A stretch of 64,000 nucleotides of DNA, taken from NCBI RefSeq assembly GCF_024400215.1, contig NZ_CP053748.1:5642001-5706000 (forward strand), in the 5' to 3' direction. Positions 1 to 8,222 of this stretch are shown piece by piece. The notes beneath the pieces were generated by a model. The model was given only the letters and a program-made list of their open reading frames with translations, made no database searches and had not been told where the DNA came from. Numbering within the stretch: the stretch's first letter is position 1; every line of letters begins with the position of its first letter. A program made the position numbers and the translations under genes. The DNA is from Massilia sp. erpn (GTDB lineage: Bacteria; Pseudomonadota; Gammaproteobacteria; Burkholderiales; Burkholderiaceae_D).

Positions 1-788
1 AACAGGGCAAGCTCAAAGTCAGCGACAGCATCACCACCTATCTGCCGGATTACCCGACCCACGGCCAGACCATCACCATCGAGCACCTGCTGACCCACAC
101 CTCCGGCATTCCAAACTATACGGCGCTGCCGGGCTTTGGCGAGATCGTTCAGAAGACGATGAGCGTCAACGAGATGATCGCCTTCTTCAAGGACAAGCCG
201 CTGCAATTCACGCCGGGCGAACGCTTCAGCTACAGCAATTCCGGCTACTTCCTGCTGGGCGCCATCATCGAAAAAGTCTCCGGCCAAAAGTATGCGGATT
301 ACATGCGCCAGCACATCTTCGCACCGCTTCAGCTCAACAGCACTTTTTACGACAGCGACGAATGCCGCGCCCAGCCCTGCGTGGCCGGCTATTCGAAGCG
401 CCTTTTGGGCGGTTTTGACAGCCCCCAGGTCATCAGCATGACACTGCCCTATGCGGCGGGCGCCCTGCGTTCCAGCGTAGACGATCTGGCGCGCTGGAAT
501 GCCGCCATCGTGGACGGCAAGCTGCTGAAACCGGAAACCTGGCGCCGCATGCACACCGCCTACACGCTGAACAACGGCAAGACGGCGGACTATGGCTACG
601 GCTGGTTTGTCGGACAATTCAAAGGCCAGCCTATGTATAGACACGGCGGCGACATTCCCGGTTTCTCGGCCGGGACGCAGTATCTGCCGGAGAGCGGCAT
701 CTATGTGGCCGTCATCACCAACCGCGACGGCGGCCAGCCGGATATGGGAACCGTCACCAAGAAAATCACCACCCTGCTGCTGGATTGA
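1..788 (+). CDS. Serine hydrolase of the beta-lactamase/PBP4-like fold (5' end missing)
   Basis: The reading frame is open from base 3, so the start lies outside the window and only about 261 C-terminal residues are present. The LLTHTSGIPNY stretch just after the window edge, the YSN-type motif in FSYSNSGYFLLG and a late HGG in YRHGGDIPGFSA are hallmarks of class C beta-lactamase-fold hydrolases (PF00144). The SxxK nucleophile motif would lie upstream of base 1. Members include esterases, D-aminopeptidases and PBP-like proteins, usually exported; substrate cannot be told here. The next gene starts directly after the stop, so the two may be co-transcribed. Confidence 0.88.
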   Translation, partial: QGKLKVSDSITTYLPDYPTHGQTITIEHLLTHTSGIPNYTALPGFGEIVQKTMSVNEMIAFFKDKPLQFTPGERFSYSNSGYFLLGAIIEKVSGQKYADYMRQHIFAPLQLNSTFYDSDECRAQPCVAGYSKRLLGGFDSPQVISMTLPYAAGALRSSVDDLARWNAAIVDGKLLKPETWRRMHTAYTLNNGKTADYGYGWFVGQFKGQPMYRHGGDIPGFSAGTQYLPESGIYVAVITNRDGGQPDMGTVTKKITTLLLD

Positions 789-790
789 CG

Positions 791-1414
791 ATGGCGCAGG
801 CGCCCAGCTTCCGCGAATACGAACAAAGGCGCATGCTGCGGCCGGCCTTCGGACTCGGCCTGGTTCTGCTCATTCATCTGGGTTTGCTGGCGGTGCTGAA
901 AGCGCCCGGCCGGCCGCCGGAAGCGGTTGACGAAGACCGGTGGCCACCGCTGGTCTGGCTAGCGCCCATCAAGCCCGCCAAACCCGTGCCGCGCTCCGAG
1001 CCGGAAAAGAAAGCGCTGGAGAACGCACCGCCGCCGCACGCCAGCCGGCCCGCAACGCAAGCGCTGCCGGAGCCTGCGCCCGCTGGCCCTGCCGCCCCCG
1101 TGCAGCCGGAAGCGATTACGCCGCCAGTCCCCGTCGAAGCAAGCCGCGATGCGCCAAAATTCGATGTGAATGCGGCGCTGAAATCGGCGCGCGTCATCGC
1201 CACCAAACGGGCGGGCAAGGACGATATCCCACTCGACCAGCTCAAGGACAGGCCAGTCAATGAACTGAGCACGGAAAGCAGGCTGGGTAAGGAAATCGCC
1301 AGATCGGCGCGCGCCGACTGCATGGATGTGGTCCGCGGCGTCGGCACTTTGGCGCCGCTGGCCGCTGTCCTCGTCACCCTAACCGACAAGAAGGACTCCG
1401 GCTGCAAATGGTAA
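791..1414 (+). CDS. TonB-like, membrane-anchored proline-rich protein of unknown function
   Basis: About 207 residues. A short cytoplasmic head is followed by one hydrophobic segment (FGLGLVLLIHLGLLAVL, residues about 18-35), then an Ala/Pro/Glu-rich linker (about 50-125). A small C-terminal domain follows with two cysteines (ADCMDVVRG and SGCKW). This is the architecture of TonB/energy-transducer proteins, but the C-terminus is not a recognisable TonB fold. I prefer ATG 791 over a TTG at 785 that overlaps the stop of the upstream hydrolase. Close spacing suggests co-transcription with it. Function unknown. Confidence 0.7.
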   Translation: MAQAPSFREYEQRRMLRPAFGLGLVLLIHLGLLAVLKAPGRPPEAVDEDRWPPLVWLAPIKPAKPVPRSEPEKKALENAPPPHASRPATQALPEPAPAGPAAPVQPEAITPPVPVEASRDAPKFDVNAALKSARVIATKRAGKDDIPLDQLKDRPVNELSTESRLGKEIARSARADCMDVVRGVGTLAPLAAVLVTLTDKKDSGCKW

Positions 1415-1420
1415 GCGGCG

Positions 1421-1936
1421 TCAGTTCAGGCGCTTGACCATCACGCAGCGCTGGGCCGGATCATGGCCGCATGTGGCCTCGTAGGCGACCTTGGCGACAT
1501 AGCTCTCGCCCAGTTCCGCCGCCGCCACTTCGGCAAAGCCCAGGCGCGCGTAGTAAGGCGCATTCCAGGCCAGGGAGCGGTAAGTGGTCAGGGTCAGCGC
1601 TTCGACGCCCAGCTGGCGCGCATAGGCTTCCACCGCCGCCATCAGGCGCGTGCCGATGCCGCGGCGCTGGCTGGACAAAGCCACCGACAGCTCCACGATA
1701 AAGAGATGGCCGTCCATCACCTGCGCAGCCAGGAAACCGCTCAGCCCACGCTCGCCATCCGCCACCCACAAGCGCCCCTGCGCCAGGCAGCCTTGCAGGA
1801 AGCTGGCGGGCGTCGGTTCGCTGCCGGCGATCCACTCCAATCCCGGCGCGGCGAGAAAAGCGCCGGCGGCGCTGCGCTCCACATCGGCCAGTGAAGGAAT
1901 ATCGGCGGCCAGCGCCGGACGGATCAGAATGGACAT
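1421..1936 (-). CDS. GNAT-family N-acetyltransferase
   Basis: About 171 residues from the internal start MSILIRPALAADIP; an in-frame start 15 codons further upstream exists but its extension looks non-coding. The core Q/RxxGxG/A acetyl-CoA-binding loop is visible as SQRRGIGTRLM (motif A), followed by the beta-strand ALTLTTYRSLAWNAPYYARLGF typical of motif B. Such proteins acetylate small amines or protein N-termini in the cytosol; the substrate is not predictable. It is convergent with the TonB-like gene, with only six bases between stops. Confidence 0.88.
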   Translation of the reverse strand: MSILIRPALAADIPSLADVERSAAGAFLAAPGLEWIAGSEPTPASFLQGCLAQGRLWVADGERGLSGFLAAQVMDGHLFIVELSVALSSQRRGIGTRLMAAVEAYARQLGVEALTLTTYRSLAWNAPYYARLGFAEVAAAELGESYVAKVAYEATCGHDPAQRCVMVKRLN

Positions 1937-2008
1937 GCGACAGCCCCGCAAATAAAAGTGCGCCGAGTGTAGCACGCCCAATTCCTGCTTGCAGGGCGCA
2001 GCCCTGCA

Positions 2009-3211
2009 TCAAGCGTAGTAGCGCCTCGCGCGCAGAATCTGCGGCATCATGCGCAGCGGCGGCAGCATGGGTGGGGCATCCGGTGGATAGAATCCGATCG
2101 TCGCCAGCGTGCCGGTGCATATGTATTCCTTCCACTGCGCCGCCTGGCGGCCGGTCCAGATCAAATCGCGCGGCCGGTCGCGCGCATCGACAAACTGGAT
2201 CAAGCCATCGCGCCGGCCCAGGCTGACATTGCGGAACAGGTAGCCAAATTCGAGAGGCGGCGGCGCCTCTCCCGCCAGCAGGGCCGCGATGGTCCGCGCG
2301 GCGGCGCCCCCCATCGGCAAGCCGGTGGCGCAGCTCATGCGGCATGGGCCGCCATCGGCCGTGCTGGCGGCAGCCGCATCGCCAATCGCAAGAATATGGG
2401 GATGGCTGAGCGAACGCAGGCTGGCATCGGTCAGGATCTGGCCCTGCGCATTGGTCCGCAGCCCCGCCTGTGCAGCCAAGGCGGCGGGTTTGAAGCCGCT
2501 GGTCCAGATGCAGGCATCGAATGCCAGGCGGCTGCCGTCCGCCAGATGAGCCGTATGTTCGTCCAGCTCCTTGATCCAGTCGCCCTCCTGCACAGCGATG
2601 CCGAGACGCGAGAGCGCGCCATGCAGATAATCGACGGCGCGCCCGCAGAAGCCGGCGGGCTCCGTGCTGGCCTTGAGCGGACTCCCCATGCCCAGCGTCA
2701 GCTTCAGATGGGGGAAAGATTCCGCCAATTCGGCCGCTGTTTCGATGGCGCTCAAGCCGCCGCCCACCACCAGCGCGCGCGCGCCCTCCGCCTGCGCCAG
2801 CGCGGACTGGATGCGCTGGGCGCCGGCCAGCGTGCCCAGGCTGAGCGCGTGCTGGCGCACGCCTGGCACGCTGTCCAGGTCCATGCTGCTACCCAGGGCA
2901 TACACCAGATAATCGAAACCCAGCGTCTGGCGTGCAGCATTGCCGTCCTCCAGTATTACTACACGCGCCTCGGGGTCAAGCGCCAGCACTTTGGCTTGCA
3001 CGAAGTCCACTCCGCGCGGCGTCAAAAAATCGGCATACGGCAGATGCCGGTACGCCTGACCAGCCGCGACCTGGTGCAGGCGAATACGCTCGACAAAATC
3101 CACATTGGCGTCGACCAGCGTCACCGCCGCGCCAGCAAGCTTGCTCAAGCGCGCTGCCGCGCTCAAGCCGGCATACCCGCCCCCCAGAATCAGAATACGT
3201 GCTACTGCCAT
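2009..3211 (-). CDS. NAD(P)/FAD-dependent oxidoreductase, NDH-2-like
   Basis: 400 residues. The N-terminal FAD-binding Rossmann motif is GGGYAGLSAAARL (residues about 9-21). A second dinucleotide fold is seen at ALVVGGGLSAIETAAELAE (about 145-165), and a late FAD motif at HILAIGDAA (about 270-278). The pattern matches the pyridine nucleotide-disulfide oxidoreductase family (PF07992), close to type II NADH dehydrogenases and AIF-like proteins. No C-terminal membrane helix stands out. It lies downstream of an ECF41 sigma gene on the same strand, and a candidate ECF41 promoter sits 48-74 bases before its ATG, so it is probably the sigma factor's direct target. A GGGAG ribosome site precedes the ATG. 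Confidence 0.9.
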   Translation of the reverse strand: MAVARILILGGGYAGLSAAARLSKLAGAAVTLVDANVDFVERIRLHQVAAGQAYRHLPYADFLTPRGVDFVQAKVLALDPEARVVILEDGNAARQTLGFDYLVYALGSSMDLDSVPGVRQHALSLGTLAGAQRIQSALAQAEGARALVVGGGLSAIETAAELAESFPHLKLTLGMGSPLKASTEPAGFCGRAVDYLHGALSRLGIAVQEGDWIKELDEHTAHLADGSRLAFDACIWTSGFKPAALAAQAGLRTNAQGQILTDASLRSLSHPHILAIGDAAAASTADGGPCRMSCATGLPMGGAAARTIAALLAGEAPPPLEFGYLFRNVSLGRRDGLIQFVDARDRPRDLIWTGRQAAQWKEYICTGTLATIGFYPPDAPPMLPPLRMMPQILRARRYYA

Positions 3212-3258
3212 GTTTTTCTCCCATCATGAAGGCGCGGAATGCGCCCGCTCACGACTCA

Positions 3259-3285
3259 GACGAGGCAGTCCGCCAAAACGTGACA
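3259..3285 (-). promoter_or_regulatory. Candidate ECF41-type sigma promoter of the flavoprotein gene
   Basis: Read on the minus strand this is TGTCACG, a 16-base spacer, then CGTC. The published ECF41 consensus is TGTCACA at -35 with CGTC at -10. It lies between the ECF41 gene (3323-4207) and the oxidoreductase start at 3211, giving a leader of about 40 bases. The match of both boxes plus the position makes this a strong but untested assignment. Confidence 0.7.
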
Positions 3286-3322
3286 TGGAGTCGGAAAATT
3301 TACCGTTCGGCCGGCGGATGGG

Positions 3323-4207
3323 TCAGGCGGCGACCTGCTGCAGCTTGTCGGGGTTGCGGGTGATGTAGATGGATTCGATCTCGCCGGCGGTTCCGGCTTG
3401 CAGCGCCAGCGTCTGGATGACGCGGCCGGCCTGCAACAGCACGAAGCCAGGCAGGCCGTTGACCGTGGCGGGACGCAGCTGCATGCCCTCCGGCCTCTGA
3501 CGTGAGAAGCCGAGAATGACCTTGGCCACCAGCTCGCGTCCGAACAGGATATGCGGCACGGCTTCAACCTTGCCGCCGCCGTCGGAGAAGAAGCGGGCAT
3601 CGGCCGCCAGTACTGACGACAGCGCGTCGATATCGCCATCGCGCACGGCGGCGGCAAAGGCAGCCGCAAGGCGCTCTCCTTCCTGTGGCGCCCTGGATGC
3701 CTTCCGGTCCTGCTGCTGCAGCTTGCCGCGCGCCCGTGCCGCCAGTTGGCGGCAGGCCGCTTCGCTGCGTTCCAGCGTAGCGGCGATTTCGGCGAAACTC
3801 TGGCCAAAAATATCATGCAACAGGAAGGCCGCACGTTCCAGCGGCGACAGGCGTTCCAACGCCAGCATGAAGGCAAAGGACAGATCGTGCGCCAGTTCAT
3901 GCGCCGCTTCAGGGCCAGGCTGATACTCTTCCATCGCATCCACCAGGGGCTCCGGCAGCCAGGTGCCAATATATACTTCACGCCGCACCTGGGCCGACTT
4001 GATCTGGTCCAGGCACAGATGGGTTACGGTACGCGCCAGGAAGGCGCGCGGATTCTCCACCACCGTGCGCTGCGCGCCATGCCAGCGCAGCCAGGCTTCC
4101 TGCACCACATCCTCCGCCTCGGCGCGCGAACCGAGCATGCGGTAGGCCAGCGCCTTCATATAACGCGTATGCGGCTGGAATTCGGCCAGGCCGTCGGCGG
4201 CGCTCAT
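3323..4207 (-). CDS. sigJ: ECF41-group RNA polymerase sigma factor with fused SnoaL-like domain (SigJ-type)
   Basis: 294 residues. The sigma-2 region (about 10-75, with AYRMLGSRAEAEDVVQEAWLRW) and sigma-4 region (about 110-165, LSPLERAAFLLHDIFGQSFAEIA) are followed by a SnoaL-like C-terminal domain. Three diagnostic ECF41 signatures are present: WLPEP in the linker (83-87), DGGGK in the extension (about 210) and NPDK near the C-terminus (285-288). In this group the fused domain replaces an anti-sigma factor and modulates activity. The gene begins three bases after the stop of the glycolipid-binding-family gene, so they form an operon. The likely target promoter is at 3259-3285. Confidence 0.93.
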   Translation of the reverse strand: MSAADGLAEFQPHTRYMKALAYRMLGSRAEAEDVVQEAWLRWHGAQRTVVENPRAFLARTVTHLCLDQIKSAQVRREVYIGTWLPEPLVDAMEEYQPGPEAAHELAHDLSFAFMLALERLSPLERAAFLLHDIFGQSFAEIAATLERSEAACRQLAARARGKLQQQDRKASRAPQEGERLAAAFAAAVRDGDIDALSSVLAADARFFSDGGGKVEAVPHILFGRELVAKVILGFSRQRPEGMQLRPATVNGLPGFVLLQAGRVIQTLALQAGTAGEIESIYITRNPDKLQQVAA

Positions 4208-4210
4208 GGC

Positions 4211-4759
4211 TCAGGCGATGCGCTTGAACAGTTGCGGGTAGTCGGTGACAAAACCATCGGCATCGACCTTGAGCATGGCCTCAAAATGGCTGGACACGCC
4301 TTCGTAACGGTAGCGGTCAGGTGCGCCGGCCATGGTGTAAGCCTGCTCCGCCTTTTCCACGCTCATGCCGGGAATGCGGATGAAGGCAACATCGATAAGC
4401 TGGCGTTGGCGCAGCCCTTCGCCCAGGCGGCGAATGGGAATGGTGTTGGTGAAGCAGCTGGCCGAGATATCGACGTCGATGCAGCCGTCCAGTGCTGGCA
4501 AAGGCTGGCCATCCGCGTCGAACCAGCGGCCCGCGCCGTCAGCACTCAGCAGCAGGCGCGCGCCGTCCGGGCTGGCCAGGCGCACCTGGCGCACGGTCCA
4601 GTCGCGCGCCAGTTCGATTTCGTAGAACAGGCCATAGCTCGACGCGTAGCGGCTGCCGATGACCATGCCGGCGGCCAGCAAGCCCTGTTCCGTTTCGCGC
4701 AATTCCAGATGTTCCAGGCCAACGCCCTGCTCGGGCACCCAGCGGCAAACCTTGTTCAT
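4211..4759 (-). CDS. Putative glycolipid-binding family protein (PF06475/DUF1089)
   Basis: 182 residues from ATG 4759, chosen because a GGAGGG ribosome site sits just upstream (the longer frame to 4888 overlaps the redoxin gene). The family signature is clear: VDISASCFTNTIPIRRL (about 98-114) and a C-terminal YPQLFKRIA. Members form a single beta-barrel-like domain proposed to bind glycolipids; enzymatic function is unknown. It is the first gene of a two-gene operon with the ECF41 sigma factor, so it may help sense or respond to the same signal. Confidence 0.82.
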   Translation of the reverse strand: MNKVCRWVPEQGVGLEHLELRETEQGLLAAGMVIGSRYASSYGLFYEIELARDWTVRQVRLASPDGARLLLSADGAGRWFDADGQPLPALDGCIDVDISASCFTNTIPIRRLGEGLRQRQLIDVAFIRIPGMSVEKAEQAYTMAGAPDRYRYEGVSSHFEAMLKVDADGFVTDYPQLFKRIA

Positions 4760-4787
4760 GGCATCCCTCCAAAGACAGCGATTGTAG

Positions 4788-4816
4788 CCGCGTCCGCGTT
4801 TTTCCGCAGGACGCGG
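4788..4816 (-). terminator. Possible hairpin terminator downstream of the redoxin gene
   Basis: CCGCGTCC and GGACGCGG form an 8-bp perfect stem around a 13-base loop, immediately after the redoxin stop codon at 4824. There is no clean U-tract after the stem on the minus strand; instead the sequence GCTACAAT follows, which may be a -10 element for the next gene. Confidence 0.4.
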
Positions 4817-4823
4817 CATCGCC

Positions 4824-5387
4824 TCAAGGCGTGCCGGCGAGCAGCTGGCGAATGGCCTGCTCGGTTTCTTCGTAGTTGCCTTCGCCAACGTGCTTCATGC
4901 GGATATGGCCCTGGCGGTCGATCAGATAGACGCTGGGCCAATACTGCGTGCCGTAAGCGCGCCAGGTGGCATAGCGGTTGTCCTGCGCCACCGGATAGCG
5001 CAGCTTGAAGCGCTGGATCGCCGCCGCCACATTGCGCGGCTCGCGTTCGAAGGCGAATTCCGGCGTGTGCACGCCGACCACCACCAGCCCCTGGTCCTTA
5101 TACCGGTCATACCATTTGCTCACATGCGGCAGCGTGCGGATGCAGTTGATGCAGTCATGCGTCCAAAAGTCGACCAGCACCACCTTGCCACGCAGGGCGG
5201 CCATGCTCAGTGCGGGGCCGTTATGCCATTGCTGGATTTCGCTGAACTCCGGCGCGGGGCCGTAATCGGAGAGCGCCGCCATATCCGTGGCGGCGGCGGC
5301 TCCACGCGGAGGGAACCACAGGAACAGAAACAGGAGCAGGAAGACGCCGGCAAGGGCGGCCATCAATCGGGGCAGCAAGCGTGTCAT
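4824..5387 (-). CDS. Membrane-anchored thioredoxin-like protein (TlpA/DipZ C-terminal type)
   Basis: 187 residues from ATG 5387, which has an AAGGAGAAC ribosome site. Residues about 7-26 form a signal anchor (LMAALAGVFLLLFLFLWF). The AhpC/TSA-redoxin domain carries the redox pair C79 and C82 in THDCINC, followed by RTLPHVSKWYDRY, and a cis-Pro-like segment QYWPSVYLID. This is the form seen in DipZ proteins, where such a domain is fused to a CcdA-like membrane part. Here the CcdA-like partner is encoded separately at 8576-9250. It probably reduces periplasmic disulfides with electrons passed on by that protein. It follows the DUF2147 gene by 10 bases. Confidence 0.88.
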   Translation of the reverse strand: MTRLLPRLMAALAGVFLLLFLFLWFPPRGAAAATDMAALSDYGPAPEFSEIQQWHNGPALSMAALRGKVVLVDFWTHDCINCIRTLPHVSKWYDRYKDQGLVVVGVHTPEFAFEREPRNVAAAIQRFKLRYPVAQDNRYATWRAYGTQYWPSVYLIDRQGHIRMKHVGEGNYEETEQAIRQLLAGTP

Positions 5388-5397
5388 GGCGTTCTCC

Positions 5398-5847
5398 TTA
5401 TTGTGCGGCCAGGCCACGGCGGCGCCAGACCTGAATCATGCCCTTGGCAGGATCGTCTTCGTAAATCCTGACCTGCAGCCGTCCTTGGCCCTGTGCCACA
5501 AGCTGGCTGTTATAGGTCTTGTTGCTGGTGCGGTTATAGATGCGGCCTTGCCAGCCACCGCCTGCCATCGGCAGCAGATCGAAGAGGATTTTTTTGCCGA
5601 CCGGCGAAGGCGCGTTCGGCTCCACCGGTATCTTTTCGCCGCCGGGACCGGTCATGGCGTTGTTCGCCAATACCTGGGTGACGATGCCGCAATAGCTTTC
5701 GCCGCAAGCGGCGATTTCCACTTCCAGGTTGCCGTTTTCGGTCACCCAGCGTCCGGCTTCCGGCGCCTCGGCCCTGGCGGCGTGGGCATAGGCGCCGCCC
5801 GCCAGCAGAACGGTGACGGCCAGGCTCAGTTTCAGCATCTGTTTCAT
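5398..5847 (-). CDS. Exported DUF2147-domain protein
   Basis: 149 residues with a signal peptide (KLSLAVTVLLAGGAYAHAARA, cleavage near residue 26). The body starts GRWVTENGNLEVEIAACGESYCGIV, typical of DUF2147 proteins, which are small periplasmic beta-barrels of unknown activity. Two cysteines (AACGESYCG) lie six residues apart and could be a substrate of the downstream redoxin. It is the first gene of a two-gene operon with that redoxin; TGTATC-like repeats in the 150-base upstream gap suggest control by the adjacent response regulator. Confidence 0.85.
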   Translation of the reverse strand: MKQMLKLSLAVTVLLAGGAYAHAARAEAPEAGRWVTENGNLEVEIAACGESYCGIVTQVLANNAMTGPGGEKIPVEPNAPSPVGKKILFDLLPMAGGGWQGRIYNRTSNKTYNSQLVAQGQGRLQVRIYEDDPAKGMIQVWRRRGLAAQ

Positions 5848-5911
5848 TTGCTACTCCTTCATGGGATGAATCGCAGCGGAGTGCTGCAGTCCATCCATTA
5901 CAAAGGAGCCA

Positions 5912-5989
5912 TGTATCCGGCATATATCCGCCACGCCGCGTATTGTCGGTTTTGCGTATCGAATGCCGCGCCATACACACTGCGATACA
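5912..5989. promoter_or_regulatory. TGTATC-type repeats upstream of the DUF2147-redoxin operon
   Basis: TGTATCC at 5912 and TATATCC at 5923 lie in tandem about one helical turn apart; GATACA (inverted TGTATC) is at 5984-5989. The same heptamer occurs four times in front of the ccdA operon and the response-regulator gene (8096-8172). OmpR-family regulators usually bind such tandem repeats. Assignment as the binding site is inference. Confidence 0.45.
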
Positions 5990-5998
5990 AAACCCTGC

Positions 5999-7312
5999 CT
6001 AGGCGGCCGGCAGCAGAACCTGCGCCGCCAACCCGCCGCCCTCGCGCTGCGCCAGGCTCAAGGTGCCGCCCAGCGCCAGCGTCAGTTGCTGGACGATGGC
6101 CAGCCCAAGACCGGTGCCGCCGGTATCGCGGTTGCGTGAACTCTCAATGCGGTAGAAGGGCTGCATCACGGCCTCGCGTTCTTCGGCTGGAATGCCCGGG
6201 CCGCGGTCCAGTACCGAAATCGAATAGCGTCCACCAGCTTCGCGCGCCAGCACGATTTCCACGTCCTTGCCGAATTTGAGGGCGTTATCGGCCAGATTGG
6301 TGACGATGCGGCGCAGTGCATGCGGCCGCGTGAGCAGGACCAGCTTCAATTCCCCGCTCAGGCGCACTGCCTGGCCGGCATCGGTGTAGTCGTACACCAG
6401 GCTGCCCAGCAGCGCATCAAGATCGGTGCGACAGGGCGTCTCGTTCAGTCCATGGGCATTGCGCGCGTAGGCGATGCCCTCTTCCACCAGCATCTGCATC
6501 GCCTGCAGATCGTAGAGCATCCTGTCGCGCTGGGTGGCGTCATCCAGCAATTCGGCACGCAGACGCATGCGCGTGATCGGGGTCTGCAGATCATGCGAGA
6601 CCGCCGCCAGTATCTGCATGCGCTCGGACAGGAAGCCGTCGATGCGCGCCCGCATGGCGTTGAAGGCCTTGGCGGCCTGCGCGACCTCCAGCGGGCCATC
6701 TTCCGACAGCGGCTGGGCCGCGCCCTGCGGCTCGGTGAGGTCGGCGGCCCGCGCCAGCTGAGCCAGCGGGTACGTCGCCAGCCGCACCGCCAGCCACAGG
6801 AAGGCGATCAGAACGGCCAGCTGGATGGCGATCACGGGCAGCAGCCAGTCCGGCAGCGGCATGAAGGATGGCGTGAGGATGACGGTCAGCGGCGTGCCGT
6901 CGGACAGTTTCAGGTGCATATCCAGGCGCTTGCCACCTTCCGGCGCGGCCGTAATGACGACGGGATAGCTGGCGGCCAAGGCGCTGCGCAGCGACTCCCT
7001 CACCTCGTCCACCAGCGGTATCTCCAGCGGCGCGCCCATGGCAATATATCCCAGCTGATAGCGGTAGTTGCGGCGCTCCAGATTTTTCAGCCAACCTGCA
7101 CGCTCCTCCGCCGGCAGGCGCTCCAGGATGGCGACCGTGCTGGCAACGTCCTTACCCAGCGAATACAGCATCATGCTTTTGCCGGACTGCATGCGCTGCA
7201 GCAGGAAGACGCCGAAGGACAGTGCCTGTGCCAGCACCAAGCCAAGCACCAGGATCAGCATCAGGCGGCCAAACATGGAGCGTGGCCAACGCCGGACATC
7301 CGCCTTGCTCAC
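5999..7312 (-). CDS. EnvZ/OmpB-type sensor histidine kinase
   Basis: 437 residues. Two membrane segments (about 12-32 and 163-183) enclose a periplasmic sensor of roughly 130 residues. Then come a HAMP-like linker, a HisKA domain with the phospho-acceptor H240 in AAVSHDLQTPITRM, and a HATPase domain with N box LADNALKFGKD, DRGPGIP and GTGLGLAIV. It overlaps the response-regulator gene by four bases (ATGA), so the two are translationally coupled. The surrounding genes all concern periplasmic thiol redox, suggesting that it senses envelope redox or metal stress. Confidence 0.93.
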   Translation of the reverse strand: MSKADVRRWPRSMFGRLMLILVLGLVLAQALSFGVFLLQRMQSGKSMMLYSLGKDVASTVAILERLPAEERAGWLKNLERRNYRYQLGYIAMGAPLEIPLVDEVRESLRSALAASYPVVITAAPEGGKRLDMHLKLSDGTPLTVILTPSFMPLPDWLLPVIAIQLAVLIAFLWLAVRLATYPLAQLARAADLTEPQGAAQPLSEDGPLEVAQAAKAFNAMRARIDGFLSERMQILAAVSHDLQTPITRMRLRAELLDDATQRDRMLYDLQAMQMLVEEGIAYARNAHGLNETPCRTDLDALLGSLVYDYTDAGQAVRLSGELKLVLLTRPHALRRIVTNLADNALKFGKDVEIVLAREAGGRYSISVLDRGPGIPAEEREAVMQPFYRIESSRNRDTGGTGLGLAIVQQLTLALGGTLSLAQREGGGLAAQVLLPAA

Positions 7313-8052
7313 GCCGCGTCCCCGCCCGCCAATCGCACGGCAACGCTGAACACATAGCCCTCGCTGCGCACGGTCTTGATATAGCGCGGCTCGCGCGCAT
7401 CCTCCATCAGCCGCTGGCGCAGACGGCTCACCAGCAGGTCGATCGAGCGGTCGAAAATATCGGCCTCGCGGCCTTGCGTCAGATTCAGCAACTGGTCGCG
7501 CGTCAGCACCCGCTGCGGGTGGTCGAGAAAGACGCGCAGCAGACGGTATTCGGCGCCGCTCAGCGCCACCATGGCGCCGCTGGCGTCGAGCAGATGCCGC
7601 GCCGCGGTGTCGAGCAGCCAGTCGCCGAAAGCGATCTGGTTGTTGCCCTCCTCACGCTGCATATTTGGCGGCAGCATGCGCGTGCGGCGCAGCACGGCGC
7701 GGATGCGCGCCATCAGCTCGCGCGTGGCGAAGGGCTTGGTCAGATAATCGTCGGCGCCCATCTCCAGGCCCACCACACGGTCGGTTTCGTCGGCCAGCGC
7801 GGTCAGCATCAGGATCGGCACGGTCTTGTGGCGGCTGGCGCGCAGTTCGCGGCACAGGGTCAAGCCGTCTTCGCCAGGCAGCATCAGGTCCAGCACGACC
7901 AGGTCGAAGGCCGTCACTTCCAGCGCGGTGCGCATCTGCTTGCCGTTGGCCGCCACGCTGACCTGGAAGCCGTTCTTGCGCAGGTATTCAGCCAGCAGCT
8001 CGCGGATCTCGCGGTCGTCATCGACGATCAGTATGTTGTCGTTTTGTTCCAT
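7309..8052 (-). CDS. OmpR/PhoB-family response regulator
   Basis: 247 residues. The receiver domain starts ILIVDDDREIRELL and has the phospho-acceptor D55 in VVLDLMLPGEDG and the conserved Lys in YLTKPF. A C-terminal winged helix has the usual RVLTRDQLLNLTQGRE and DLLVSRLRQRL elements. It is the first gene of the pair with the sensor kinase and is divergent from the small exported protein/ccdA operon. The shared 170-base intergenic region has four TGTATC-type heptamers that it probably binds. Confidence 0.94.
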   Translation of the reverse strand: MEQNDNILIVDDDREIRELLAEYLRKNGFQVSVAANGKQMRTALEVTAFDLVVLDLMLPGEDGLTLCRELRASRHKTVPILMLTALADETDRVVGLEMGADDYLTKPFATRELMARIRAVLRRTRMLPPNMQREEGNNQIAFGDWLLDTAARHLLDASGAMVALSGAEYRLLRVFLDHPQRVLTRDQLLNLTQGREADIFDRSIDLLVSRLRQRLMEDAREPRYIKTVRSEGYVFSVAVRLAGGDAA

Positions 8053-8095
8053 ACCCCGCTTTATAGCCGATATTTATAGGCTTGGCAGCGGCTTT

Positions 8096-8172
8096 TGTAT
8101 CCCAGTGTATCCAGGACGGCTTTTGATACAGAAGATTGCACGCGCGGAGGGCGGCAACATATGGCGGATACA
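8096..8172. promoter_or_regulatory. Array of TGTATC-type heptamers between the response regulator and ccdA operons
   Basis: Direct copies TGTATCC at 8096-8102 and 8106-8112 are spaced exactly 10 bases. Inverted copies are TGATACA at 8124-8130 and GGATACA at 8166-8172. One-turn tandem spacing is typical of OmpR-family binding sites. The array sits in the divergent promoter region, so it could autoregulate the two-component pair and drive the ccdA operon. Confidence 0.5.
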
Positions 8173-8222
8173 CGGCAGGGTTGAAATCGTGGCTCAGGCA
8201 AATTCACGAAAGGAGCCATCCC

